The notes under the pieces: model-generated
What the model was told of the DNA's origin: nothing
What the model saw: the letters and a program-made list of their open reading frames with translations, nothing else
Databases searched by the model: none
Program-made: the position numbers and the translations under genes
NCBI GenBank assembly: GCA_947095535.1
Contig: OX352772.1
Location: 103,107,099-103,171,098 of the forward strand
DNA: 64,000 nucleotides
Reading direction: 5' to 3'
Origin: Poecilobothrus nobilitatus
Taxonomy: Eukaryota; Arthropoda; Insecta; Diptera; Dolichopodidae
Shown here: in pieces, positions 20,536-31,556 of the stretch
Layout: the number at the start of each line of letters is the position of its first letter
How positions within the stretch are numbered: position 1 is the first letter of the stretch

Positions 20536-21085
20536 GTTGTTATTCTAATTATGAAATTTATTTTGCATTAACTTGTTAACCTTCAAATATATTATATGAG
20601 TTTATATTACAATTAATAACAACGCCGGCTTAATAACTAACATCAAAAGCTTTTTAATAGAATTTTTCCAAGCTTCATTACATTTATATATTGCACGCAT
20701 AAATAATTGCAATAATACTAATTTCAAGGTTAGCCACTTACTGCACATTACTGTAAATAAATTCACATATTACTTTAACATTCCATATCCATACGGTCAT
20801 GACGTCACTTCCTGGAGTCAAATTGGTACTTGTTTTATTCAAATTATGAAATTTATTCTGCATTAACTTGTTAACCTTCAAAAATATTAAGTGAGTTTAT
20901 ATTACACTTAATAACAACGCCGCCTTAATAACACGTTAACTATCATCAAAAGCTTTTTAATAGAACTTTTCCAAGTTTCATTACATTTATATATTGCACA
21001 CATAAATAATAGCAAAAAATACTAATTTCAAGGTTAACCACTTAATGCATATTATTGTAAATATATTCACATATTACTTTAACAT
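20536..21085. repeat. Right subterminal repeats of the Polinton (two inverted units)
   Basis: There are two units, 20536-20820 and about 20820-21085, in opposite orientation to the left-end units. TGACGTCA occurs at 20800-20807, mirroring the one at 4855. The outer unit is cut at about 21085, beyond which no Polinton homology is seen. Confidence 0.75.
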
Positions 21086-21189
21086 TCGTATATACAAAAG
21101 ACATAAAGAAAAGAGAAACATAAAATTTCCCCTAAAATAAAATTCTTTGAAAAATTGGTAAAAAAAACGAATATTAAGTTTTGTCACCA

Positions 21190-22530
21190 GTATTAATTAC
21201 CTTAACAAAACTCAATTTGGTTTTCTAAAAAATAAATGTACAGAAGATGCTATCTTAAAACTTAGTTCGGGAATTATATGAGAGTATAAATAGAAATTGT
21301 CAGTTGTACAGTTGCACTATTTATAGATATAAACAAAGCATTTGATACAATAAATCATAAAATTCTTATTAAAAAATGGGAATTGATAGGTCTTAATACG
21401 TATTAGACTAACAGATTGCAATTAGTAAAAGTTGATGGTGTTTTAAGTGATTGCCAAATTATAAAATCGGGTGTACCTCAAGGTTCAGTTTCAGGGCCAT
21501 TATTATTTTTAATTTATATAAATTCTTTGTTTTCACAACCACTTATCGGAAATATCGCTGGTTTCGCTGTTGACAGCTCTCTCTCGTATAGTAATATAAA
21601 TGTTTTTTCTCTACAAACAAGTATTGAAACGGACATAACTTTACTTAGAAATTCGTTCATAGTTCATAAACTTATAATAAGTAATAAAACCAAATTAATG
21701 TTTTTTAAGTTGAATGTTTTAAAAAATACAATAGACTAGTATCAAGTTCAATTTTCATGGAGCGAATTGTTTGAGAGTTGTGTGTACTAATGCAAATTAC
21801 CAAGAAAACATAGCGAACATCAGTCAGAGATGCTCCCCAAATTGTTTTGAAATTGAAGTTGTAGAAAATTACAAATATTTGGGAGTAATTATTGACAATA
21901 ATTTAAATTGGAAAGTTTATATTGGCAAAATTCATAATTGTATGTTAAATTATATACGAAATTTTTACCAACTGAAAAAATACTGCTCGATAGATTTACT
22001 TTTGAAATTTATTATGCTCTAGTTTTCGAAACTCCAACACGGAATTATAAACAGGGGAGGTACTTATTCAAATACATTAGCACCGGTCCTATTAGCACAA
22101 AAATGTATATTGCGTATTATTAACGGTAAAACTAGGTATTTCAATTGCTGGCCAATATTCCAAGAGTCCAAAATTTTGCCTTTAAGACATCTTTATACTT
22201 ACAAATGCTTAATAAGATTTTTCAATAATAGTGACGGTTTTCAAACAAGCTTATGTCATTCTTATGAACTTAGAATTGATAATATAAACTTAGTTAACAA
22301 TAATAATTTAAATTTAGTTTTTTAGATTATCTTGCTCCTAAATATTACAATAGCTTGCCATCTGATATAAAAGAGGTTAAATCTTAAAAGTAATTTTCTA
22401 AAATGTGTAAGAAGTGCTTACTGACAATTGATTATCACGAATACGAAAATTCAATTTTATATATATAGATCTCACTATACTCTTTAAAAAAATAAAGATT
22501 TTGTAAGTGAGAAAGAAGAAGAAAAAAAAA
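21190..22530 (+). pseudogene. LINE reverse transcriptase fragment
   Basis: This is the 3' two-thirds of a non-LTR retrotransposon. RT motifs in order: TQFGFLKNKCTEDAILKL (about 21210), ALFIDINKAFDTINHKILI (about 21320), SGVPQGSVSGPLLFLIYINS (about 21475), then IAGFAVDSSLSYS where FADD is expected, so the first Asp of the active site is Val. Then come KTKLMFFK, VENYKYLGVIIDNNLNWK and a degraded C-terminus. It ends with AATAAAG and an A-rich tail at about 22490-22530. It is split by stops at about 21403 and 21737 and by several frameshifts. The L2/CR1-like clade suggestion is tentative. Confidence 0.75.
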
Positions 22531-22937
22531 CGGTTTGTTAACAAACGGTTTTAATAAGAAATTGCACGTCACTAATTTTGTCTTTTTCATCCATTTTTTC
22601 TTTATTTTGTTAATAGAGTTAAATTTTAATTCTTATAAATTTTTAGTTAAAAATCAAACTCAAATTAAAGAAACTTATAGTTCAAAATGTACTGGAGAAA
22701 TATCAGTTGATTATAAAAAAAAGTCGTAAAATCTATCAGTATTTATTTATTTATTTATTTATTTTCAATAGTAAATGCCAAAAGAAATTGCTCTCATATC
22801 ATGGCTGTATACATTTTAAAATATTATTTATTCATTTCAATCTTAATTATTAAATTTTCAAAATATAAAAGAGGTATAAAATATGATCCGTGTAATGTAC
22901 TTCATATAAAATAAACAATAATAACAATATTAGCAAA
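22531..22937. other. Unassigned DNA with an (ATTT)n run
   Basis: A short (TATT)n microsatellite lies at 22741-22765. A 64-codon Phe-rich open frame at 22535-22729 has no recognisable features and is probably chance. Confidence 0.5.
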
Positions 22938-24118
22938 AAACAAGTAATGTAACAGTAAGCCGATGTCACCGACTTATTAATACCCTACACCTGAGTAATT
23001 CGAATTAAATTAAAAATCCATAAGTTTTTTTCGCAGCTGCTTGAACTTCTTCCCTTTTCTGTCTTATTCAACTCGAATTTCAGGAACGTAAAAGAGGCAT
23101 CCTCTTGGGATATGCTTGACACCTTTGTAAAAAAGTTTAAGTTTCTATCTTTATTAATTTCGAAGATTGTCAGTCCTTGGGAGGTGTGTGTCAGGTACCT
23201 GAATTGCCACTCCAATTCATCGAATCCATCTCAGGAACATAAAGAAAACATGCCAGAACACCATTGTACAAAATTTAAAGGTTCTACTTTTGTTGGTTTT
23301 GGAGATATGCTCGTTCCTCTTGTACTCGTTCGGAAGTTTCCAAAAAACGAACCCATGGTTCAAATTCTTTCAAATGTCAGTTTCCAATTTTACAAAAAAG
23401 GAAACATAACAGAACACCTTTGTACTAAAAATAAAAGTTCTATCTTTGTTAGTCGTCCGGAAGCTTCCAAGATTTGAACCCATGGACCAATCCTCACAAA
23501 TTTCAGAAACATAAATCAAACATGAAGGAACACCATTCTGCCTAATTTAAAGGTTATATCTTTGTTGCTTTTGGAGATAATATCATTTGCTCTGAGGCTC
23601 GTTCGGAAGCTTCCAAAATCCAAACCCATGGACCATATCCTCTTAAATTTCAGAAACATAAATCGAACGGGAAGGAACATCATTGTAAAAAATGTAAAGG
23701 TTCTATCTTTGTTGGTTTTGGAGATAATCTCGTTTGCTCCGGAATCATTCGAAAGCTTTCAGAATCCGAACCCATGGATCGATTTTGTCCAGATTCGAAC
23801 TTAGTCTTCCTTTCGTAATTAGTAACCTACTATATAAATTTCATCAAGATAGCTTTATTAGTTTTTGAGTTATCGTGCGAACGGACGGACGGACGGACAT
23901 CATTAAATCGACTCAGGAGGTGATCCTGATTCAGAATATATATACATGTCCATATCTAACTCGCTTCCTTTTGGTGGTTACAAATACCATACCAAAGTTA
24001 ATATACCCTATACTTTAGGTCTAGGGTATAACACACCAAAGTTAATATACCCTATACTTTAGGTGTAGGGTATAACATACCAAAGTTGATATACCCTATA
24101 CTTTAGGTGTAGGGTATA
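22938..24118 (-). mobile_element. DINE-1/HINE-like element, family 2
   Basis: This is a non-autonomous Helentron-like element, in reverse orientation. The subterminal inverted repeat is ACCCTACACCT (22983) against AGGTGTAGGGT (24105). The 3' hairpin is AAGCCGATGTCACCGACTT at 22957-22975, and a (GGAC)n run lies at 23883-23898. The interior holds four or five degenerate tandem units of about 180 bp, each with TTTGTTGGTTTTGGAGATA and AACCCATGGA. Near the 5' end a ~42 bp ATACCCTATACTTTAGGT unit repeats three times (23990-24115). No coding capacity. Classification is inferred from this architecture. Confidence 0.7.
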
Positions 24119-24537
24119 AAAAAACAATAAATTCAAATTAATATAACAAAAACAAAAAGAAATTAGAAGTAAACAAAAAAGAAAACTTTAATCTTTTAAA
24201 ATTAATTAAAAAAGTAATTTTGACATTAATGAAGTGATCAGATATTTCAAATATAATTAACAAACAAAATAATATATAAGTTGCAGCATTCGTTTTTATC
24301 TTGTAAATTGTAACATAAATTAATTTTATGTATGTAATTAATAAATGAAAATTAAAAAAAAAAAAAATTAAATGTTTAACACTAATTCTAAATATATTAA
24401 ATTCTAGATGTTTTATATTCACCAATAATTCGTCTTGCTAATTCTTTTTTAAGTTTTAAACTTGCTAATGTTTTTAAATTATTGTCCAATTTGTTATAAA
24501 GATTAGCAGCGAGATGCATTGTAGTTGAAAGACCAAA

Positions 24538-27302
24538 TTATGTTGTCCTTTTACGAACAACGTGCAGTGATTGCTGATTTCGAACATTAATGTTATGATG
24601 ATCTCTGCGTTTAGTTAATGTCGTTGCAGTGTGAACATTATCATGGTATATACTATGTATGTGTAGAATAAGTTTTACTTGTATCAGATCTTTAATTAAT
24701 TGTAGATTATTTGCGCTATGAATATACTGTGTTTTTTCCAACTGTTTGTACTGATAGAGATTTTTTAAGGCTTTGTTTTGTATTACTTGTATATCTTGTA
24801 TGTTTTGTTTTGTTGCTGTTCCCCACAAATTTATGCCATATGTTAAGTGACTATGAAAAAGGGCAAAATAGATTTGCTTTTTCACAGAATTGGGTAACAC
24901 ATATGATATTTTTTTAAATACCCCAGCAATTGTTGAAAGTTTTCTAGCTAAATACAATGTATGCACGTTCCACTTGAGTTTGGAATCCATCCAAAAATCT
25001 AGATATTTATATTCTTCAACTGGCTCCAGCTTTTTATCAGCAATTTGAATATTTAATTTTTGTGGAAGATGTCCAATAACCATGAATTTGGTTTTTCCTA
25101 TATTTATGGTAAATTTTTGAGTAATCATCCACACTCTGTTTTTCGTTAATTCAGTATTCATTTTATATTGTAGATCCGTATGGGTGTCTGCTTGAAATAT
25201 AAAACAAATATCATCCGCGTACAAAAATATTTCTGCATTTATGTCAATTTGCTGAATACCCTCAATATAAACAATAAAGAGTAATGGTCCTAAAATGCTG
25301 CCTTGCGGTATCCCAAATTTTGTCTTTTCTGAGTCACTTATGCTACTCCCAATTTTTGTGTACTGAATACGATTACTTAGGTAAGAAACAAACCACCTAA
25401 AAGCCTTACCCTTCACATCAAACGATTGTAATATTTTAAGAAGTATTCTAGGATCAACCGAATCGAATGCTTTAGATAAATCCATGAAGACTAGAGACAT
25501 TGATTTTTCCTTATTTTTTAAGCTTTGTACAAAGGTAACCATGCCTACCAGTGTCATTTCTGTGTTAGATTTTTTTCTAAAGCCGTACTGCCGTTTGGAT
25601 AATAAGTTATTGCTATGTAGAAATTTGCAAATTTGTGAATTAACAACTTTTTCGATGATTTTTGCTAATACTGTTCATATGCAAATTGGGCGGTAGTTAT
25701 TTGGATCCTGTTTATCACCGGATTGAAAGACAGGTACTATTTCTATTTTTAATTGTTCTGGAACCACACCTTTTCTTAGAGATTTATTTACTATTATTGC
25801 TATTTGTTCACACAGCATTTCATTGCAATTTTTTAATATGTTCGATGAAAGATTTAAGTTGTCTATTGCTTTTGAATTGTTACGGCTTTTAATTGTATTA
25901 AAGATAACATTCTTATCTACTGTCTCAAACTCGAAAGATTTAGTTGTTTTTGCTCTAGTGTAATGTATTCTATCTTCACATTTGTTGGCTAGTATTTCCC
26001 CTGCTGTTGCAAAATGTCTGTTTAATTCATTTATTTTTATTTTTTCTTCTTTTTGTGATAGTCCCTGACGTTTCTTTTTTTCTCTTTTTACCATCATAAA
26101 TTAGTTCATTAATGCAACACCAAGTTTTAGTAGAGTTTTGAATATTTTCTTTAAATTTGTTTTCAAAATATAATTTTTTTTTTTTCTACGTATACTGGTC
26201 ACCTTATTTCTGTAGTACTTATAATGATTTTCTAATTCAATATTCGATGTATCATTTCTCCATTTAGAGTACCAAAATATTTTGCTTTCATTATACAAAT
26301 CAATTCCTTGTCGATCCAATTTTTATTATTATTATTGAAATTTTTCTTTACTTTTATGCATGACGCTGAATCGATTTTAGTTTTCATTTTTAAAATAAAT
26401 TCAGGAAGAAACTCTTCACAATTTTTCATAGATTTAATAGTAATCAATTCTTCATTTAGTAATCGATTCAATACTTGGAAGTTTGTAACCTTGGAAGTGA
26501 ATTGTGTGGAACTTGTTGACTTTTGCTTTTTATCGGATGTGATATTATTATTTAAGACTTCAACTATAATAATATTGTGATCTAATAAATCAATATTAAT
26601 ATGTGATAAATTAATTGTTTCGGTTAAATTGTTACTGAATATGTGATCAATACATGTTTTAGTTACATTTCTAGTAGTGATATTTTTATTACATATATAA
26701 AAGGAGTTCATTATCATGTAATTTATGTTGTTATTATTTTTTTGTGTATTACTCAATAAATTTAAATTAAAATCACCTAAAATATAAGTGTTTTTATTAC
26801 AGTCAGTGCTCGATAAACAATTTTCTAGCTCTACCATAAATTTTGTGAATTGTTCAGATACCTCTGTACGCGATCTGTACACATTAATAATATTGAAAGA
26901 AGATCCATTTTTTGCTATATTGACACTAAGAAAGCTGTTATTGTCATTGCTATACGAGTATATTTTGGAGTATGCATATTTAATGTTAATAAAAATTCCA
27001 CAACCACCACCTTGTTTAACTGGACGACAAGAACATATAAAAGAAAAATCAGACCAATTAACATATTTTACTTGTTCACTTTTCAACCATGTTTCAGTAA
27101 CACAAATAACATTGATTGAATTTTTTAGTGTTTTTAGTATAATCTCAATTTCATCTATTTTGTTTTTAATACTGCGGGCATTAAAATATAAAATTATTAA
27201 ATTTTTGTTTTTGGAGGTTAGGTGAACTTCATTTAATGTATTAGGAAACTTATTGCTTGGGTTAATTTCGAATATGTTTGAATCATTATAGTGCGAATTC
27301 AT
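24538..27302 (-). pseudogene. LINE ORF2: endonuclease-reverse transcriptase
   Basis: It starts MNSHYNDSNIFEINP at 27302. The endonuclease has LIILYFNARSIKNKIDE, VICVTETWLKSEQ (catalytic Glu), YILGDFNLNLL and CIDHIFSNN. The terminal SDH box is LLDHN, so its Ser is lost. RT begins at about 26000 and has NYRPICI, SLVFMDLSKAFDSVDPRILL, GIPQGSILGPLLFIVYI, the intact active site LYADDICFI, INIGKTKFMVIG and a C-terminal HLTYGINLWG region, ending at 24538. Lesions are one frameshift near 26270-26300, stops at 26101-26103 and 25675-25677; the rest is open. The first ATG lies 17 bp inside the end of ORF1. Confidence 0.85.
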
Positions 27303-28288
27303 TTATGTTGTTTATATCTTTTACATGAATTATTTTACTTTTTGCATCCTTTCGGATGAAAATTTTACCGTCACTAACCCAGGCATAAGCAATTTTGTTT
27401 CCCTTTCTTAAATCTCTAGCTTTCTTAAATAAATAACTATAGAAATTAGATAAACGTTCATTTATGTATACTGAATGATTACTGTTGCCATTTAGTATCA
27501 ATCCTATATGTAAGTACTCCTTTACTTTTTTTTGCTCTTTATATTTTAATATCAATTTATCCTTGAGATTTTTTTGCATAAATTCTATTGTTATTGTCGG
27601 TGGACTGTCAGAATCCCTAGCTTGATCATTTGTATTTCTATAAATTTCCTTTATACATGTTTTGTCATTTTCCAAATCAAATGTTTTCAATATAGCTAAG
27701 CCAATACTAGTTAAGTCTTCATTATCACTTTTATGAATGCCGCTAATTTGTAGGGAGTGATTAAAATTTTCTTGGCTCCATTTATGATGTTTTCGACATA
27801 GATTATTTAATTCCGATTTTAGTGAATAAATATCATTTTTTAAATTTACATTGTCATCTATAAGATTTTGACATATTATTTTGTAATCATTTATTATTGT
27901 TTTCATACATTTAATTTCATTTTCCAATGTTTCATTTTTTGTTATTAAAATATCTAGTTTTTCCTCTAAAGATTTTAGATTGTTTTTATTGTTTTCATTA
28001 TTTTGCGAAGTTCTGGGATCTACAGAGATGTTGTCGAAATTAATTGATTCATCAATGAACATTATTATCCTGAAGTGATAATATAGTACTGCGACGATTT
28101 TTCATACAGTTTGCTCAGAACCATAGCAAACTGCCTTTATTGATCTCCGCAAATTTTTGCTTAGATAATCCCGAACAGCTATTGTGATAAAGTTTACCGC
28201 ATTTGCCATCACAAATTATATTATTACCATTTATTCTACATAATTTATTACACTTGCCACAAATTGAAGTTGAATTACTTTCCGCCAT
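27286..28288 (-). pseudogene. LINE ORF1: PHD finger, coiled coil and FP-like domain
   Basis: From ATG 28288: MAESNSTSICGKCNKLC, ICDGKCGKLYHNSCSGL and LLWF followed by TGA where the final zinc-ligand Cys is expected. This is a PHD-like finger, common in ORF1 proteins of insect LINEs. After a frameshift near 28065 the frame 28062-27286 gives a heptad-rich coiled coil (SLEEKLDILITKNETLENEI). Its C-terminus (VYINERLSNFYSYLF, GKIAYAWVSDGKIFIRKDAK) resembles the baculovirus FP-type C-terminal domain. ORF1 proteins bind element RNA; the role here is inferred from that. The stop and shift separate the finger from the rest. Confidence 0.7.
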
Positions 28289-28309
28289 CTTGAAACGTAA
28301 AATACACAT

Positions 28310-28785
28310 TTACGGTATACACGGGCAATCAGTAATAAATATAAGACCAAATATTAATCCGGAAGATGTTTTGTATTATTGTTCTGCACTCTACTGTACA
28401 AAAACATGCTGTGATTTATTGAAATTACTTTTAAGTGAAAATAAATTAAAACTCTCATTGGATTTTACTAGTACAAGTTCCAGCGCAATGCAAAGCAAGC
28501 GTAAACTACAATGCAGTTTCTTTTGATTATAAAAATAAGCTATCATCAAATGAAATAAATGATTTCAAATGGGTAATTTATTGTGAAGTTTATAATAAAG
28601 TAAATTCGACCTTGATACCGTTTCCTAAATACGTTTTAGATATGCAAATCAAAAGAATTAGTAAAATGGAAAATATAAATAGTTTCAAAGAACGTATAGC
28701 TAATAAGTACATAATCTACGAATATAAAATACTATATGATAAAACTTTGTCCAAAAAAACATTAAAATATCTTTGTTGCGTTTTT
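28310..28785 (+). other. Open frames of unknown nature upstream of the LINE
   Basis: Two plus-strand frames are open. The first runs to 28526 (GQSVINIRPNINPEDVLYYC, with several Cys). The second runs from about 28440 to 28787 without a start near its beginning (ASVNYNAVSFDYKNKL, INDFKWVIYCEVYN, ISKMENINSFKERIANKY). A frameshift would join them into about 150 codons. The composition looks protein-like but I do not recognise a family. It may be a piece of an older transposase cut by the LINE insertion. Confidence 0.3.
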
Positions 28786-29187
28786 TAACCTTGTTGTAAA
28801 TACAAAAAATAAAATATAACTAATATAATTAATATAAATTAAGACGGACGGACAAATGGACGGGCAGAATAAAACAAATAGGCACATTTCTTCATTTTTT
28901 TTTGGAAATGTGTTCAAAAAGAACCATAAATAGACAAATTTAGTTAAAATAACAAAAACAAAATGATTTTCCCTTAAAAAAAAATAATATTCTCTTAACA
29001 GAAAAAATAAAAAAATAAAAACCTTAATAAAAAAATAAAAAAATAAATACATTACGTATCTCTGCATTTTTTGAAATCCATTTTTCAATACATTATTTTT
29101 ACTAGCAAATATTTTAATAATATTATAATTTTTATTTTATAAGTAACTTATTTAATAAGTCACAAAATCTTGTAATTAAATATTATT
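28786..29187. other. AT-rich DNA with a short GGAC stub
   Basis: The AAGACGGACGGACAAATGGA stretch at 28842-28865 resembles the (GTCC)n core of DINE-like elements without the rest. The remainder is A-runs (AAAAATAAAAA) with no gene. Confidence 0.4.
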
Positions 29188-30280
29188 ACATTAACAACAA
29201 CAAAATATCCAGTAAATTTATTCAATGTACTCAATAAACGAGAAAAACAAAAAAGAATTTTAGTAATACATAAACTAATAAAACTATAAATTAATATTTC
29301 GTAGCAACGCCTGCGCACGCTGTACTGCTTTAATTTGCATAGACATTGTGTTAAAACTCCAACTGTTATTTGTGATTCGTTTCTGACCTGCCGTTTCATT
29401 ATATTCCCTACAAAGATTCAATTGAGTTCATATCAGGACTCGATGATGACCAATTTAAAATATTTATTGGTTGTGAATTCTTCAAAAGAACTTAATTTAT
29501 TCACGCAAGGACGAAAATTTTCTTGCACTATGTTTACATAATCAGGAGTTTTCATTGTGCTATTAATAAAGTGTAATGGACCCACATCTTTTGTTGACAG
29601 GCAGTCTCATACCATAACACTAACTTTATAGTTCGTTCAATCTGTGACATACTTCACTCTTTTGTAGAATTACCCTTTTTTTTCTCACCGACACAGGCAT
29701 CAAATTTGCATTCATCGCTGAATATTATTTAGTTCCACTGTCTTTTTACCCATAATTGTTTATATTTATCCCAACTTTTGTAAGTTCTTTCTTGTCCACT
29801 CTCGTCCCACAGATTTTCCGATTGATTCGAACCAATGCAAGATTTCAGAGTGAAGAGTTTGTCTGCTTTTTTCGACCGCGATTAGTAACTTTTGTAGAAA
29901 TAGAATGGTTTATTTAAAATTTGTTAATACGGTTTGCACTGTAGATTTCTACAAATTAAAAGTTTTTGAAATTGAATTAAAACTTTCTCCAGATGTTGCT
30001 TTCTGGACGATTAACTTTCTAATTTCTTTAGAAACTGGTCTACCACATACCATGATGATTACTAATTGATATTAGTATTTAATAAATGCAAATTAAATTT
30101 CAGTCAAGCTCATAATTACTCCCTTCTTATTTTTTGGTAACAGAAAATACCTTTTTATATCTTTTTATCTTTAATTTATTCTTTAAATGTTTTTGTTTAG
30201 TTTATATAATACTAGAATTCTTTCCAGTTTATTGAGTACATTGAATAAATTGACTGTATATTTTGTTGTTGTTAATATGA
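29188..30280 (-). mobile_element. Tc1-like DNA transposon
   Basis: It is bounded by inverted repeats of about 70 bp. ATTAACAACAACAAAATAT at 29188 continues to ATTCAATGTACTCAATAAAC, and its reverse complement ends at 30280. It holds one minus-strand transposase pseudogene. The length of about 1.1 kb is below the usual 1.3-1.7 kb, so it has lost internal sequence. It sits between the LINE cluster and the 3'-most visible exon of the coiled-coil gene. Confidence 0.75.
29262..30053 (-). pseudogene. Tc1-like transposase
   Basis: From ATG 30053 a paired-type helix-turn-helix start reads PVSKEIRKLIVQKATSGESF, then an in-frame stop and KSTVQTVLTNF. The first catalytic Asp box is IIFSDECKFDACVG (about 29715). 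The third box appears as SSSPDMNSIESL (expected SPDLNPIENLW) with a stop replacing the Trp, followed by MKRQVRNESQITVG. The middle Asp box cannot be recognised. Frameshifts and stops throughout show it is inactive. Confidence 0.75.
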
Positions 30281-30575
30281 TGTATTTTCATTAGCCACAT
30301 TTTGTTGCTTATTGAACAAGCTTTCTAAAAAGTATAATTTTATTAAAATACAATATTATTTACTAGTAAAAATAATGTATTAAAAATTGGGGTTTAAAAA
30401 ATGTAGGGGTAATTATTAATAGTGTTCAGGGCTTGTAAATGTTTAATATGTTTTCAAAGTCTTATCAAAAGAATGCTTACATTTTGGAAACCGTTGAGAA
30501 TATAAATTTTTTTCTTGTTTTGATTTTTATCTTTCGTGTTGTTAGAGTGTGGGACACCTTGTTTCAAACACTTAC

Positions 30576-31529
30576 ATCTTGCAAACGTTTATCATGTAGC
30601 GCTTTATAGTCAAACTCAAGCAATTTTATTTTATTCCTAGCTTCCTTCACCATTTGCGAATCAGAAATATTGTGTTGTTCGGAATTGTGATTAGAATCTT
30701 TAAATTTTCTTGAAGTATTAGATTTTTCTGCTTTATATAAATAAAAAGTAGGTTCAAATTAATGTTAAACTAAATTAGAATCACAATTTTAAATCTAAAA
30801 GAGGAATAAATTTACCTTCTTTTTCTTTTTGTAGTTTTTTAATAGTTTTCCTACATTCATCAAGTTCTTTAGTTAACCTTTGCATTGCTTTATCTTTGAT
30901 AGCTAAATCAACACGCATCCCACGAATTGTGGCAAGTAAATGTGCGTCTTCTTTATTTGGAGAGTGATAAGCAGAAATTTGCTGATCCAAATAAGATGAT
31001 GGTATTTTTGATTGTAATGTTTTTCTGGCAGCACCAGTGCTCACACCAATATATCCACTTGATTTGGGTGGAAACTTCAAATTGGTTTGAATTGATGTCG
31101 TAATCATTTTATCTTCTCGTTCCGGAAAATCATCAGTTTGTGTAAACGAACTTTTAAAACTGTCGTTGGATTTCACAAAATTATTTAATGTTGCAATTTG
31201 AAATTCGATTTTTTCATTTAGTTTTGTGTTAATTTCTTGAAGACTAATGGAAAAATGAAAAAAATCAATAAATAAGGACTTGAGATTATTTTTTTTTTAT
31301 TATATAATTTAATTAATTACTTGCCTTAATACTTGAGTTTCTAAATCAGCTATGTGAGTCTCATATTTAGCTTGAACAGAAATGAATTTCGCTTGAACAT
31401 TAGCTAAAATTTTTTGAGCTTTTATATCCTGTCTTTTAGCATCTGCTTCTAATTGGGCAATTCGTTGTTCTAACAAATATCTACCTACTGATGGATCCTC
31501 GTTGTTTTGAGAGGAGTTCTTAGAAGCAA
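30576..31529 (-). CDS. Three exons of a coiled-coil protein (host gene, partial)
   Basis: Exons at 31325-31529, 30816-31243 and 30576-30730 join in phase with no stop. Acceptors are TATTTTAG (31530), CCATTAG (31244) and TATATAAAG (30731). Donors are AG|GCAAGT (a GC-AG intron), G|GTAAAT and T|GTAAGT. The peptide starts near ASKNSSQNNEDPSVGRYLLE. It has heptad-rich coiled coils (RIAQLEADAKRQDIKAQKIL), a Ser/Thr-rich middle with SYLDQQISAYHSPNKEDAHL, a second coiled coil (AIKDKAMQRLTKELDECRKT) and a third segment ending YKALHDKRLQD. Both ends of the gene lie beyond recognisable exons. A centrosome/cilium protein such as CEP162 is a weak guess only. It is the one coding region here without lesions. 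Confidence 0.7.
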
Positions 31530-31556
31530 CTAAAATATTAAAATGAACCCGTTTAT

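Larger units (their letters stand above)
7040..21085. mobile_element. Degenerate Polinton (Maverick) with long TIRs
   Basis: Polintons are large self-synthesising, virus-like DNA transposons with a capsid/protease module and a retroviral-type integrase. This copy has long inverted terminal repeats (7051-8521 against 18724-21085, the latter interrupted). It has a minus-strand morphogenesis cluster (9.0-12.9 kb) and integrase 3' halves on the plus strand. No PolB or FtsK/HerA-type ATPase was found, so the interior is deleted as well as triplicated. Every gene carries stops or frameshifts. Six-base target-site duplications could not be identified because both outer ends run into other repeats. 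Confidence 0.85.
24120..28300 (-). mobile_element. Near-complete two-ORF LINE (PHD/FP-type ORF1)
   Basis: A minus-strand non-LTR retrotransposon of about 4.2 kb. It has ORF1 (PHD finger, coiled coil, FP-like domain) and ORF2 (endonuclease, RT) overlapping by 17 bp, then about 420 bp of AT-rich 3' UTR up to the neighbouring DINE-like element. Only a few disabling mutations are seen, so this is the youngest-looking LINE in the window. Its clade is within the CR1/L2/Jockey assemblage, not resolved further. Confidence 0.8.

Noticed and set aside
22535..22729. Short frame with a hydrophobic N-terminus resembling a signal peptide
   Set aside because: Phe/Ile content is explained by T-rich DNA and it follows a LINE A-tail with no supporting context.
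23885..23900. GGAC runs as an independent microsatellite
   Set aside because: They recur at a fixed place inside every DINE-like element, so they are part of that element.
26308..27225. Plus-strand frames opposite the LINE endonuclease
   Set aside because: They are antisense shadows of the clear minus-strand endonuclease frame.
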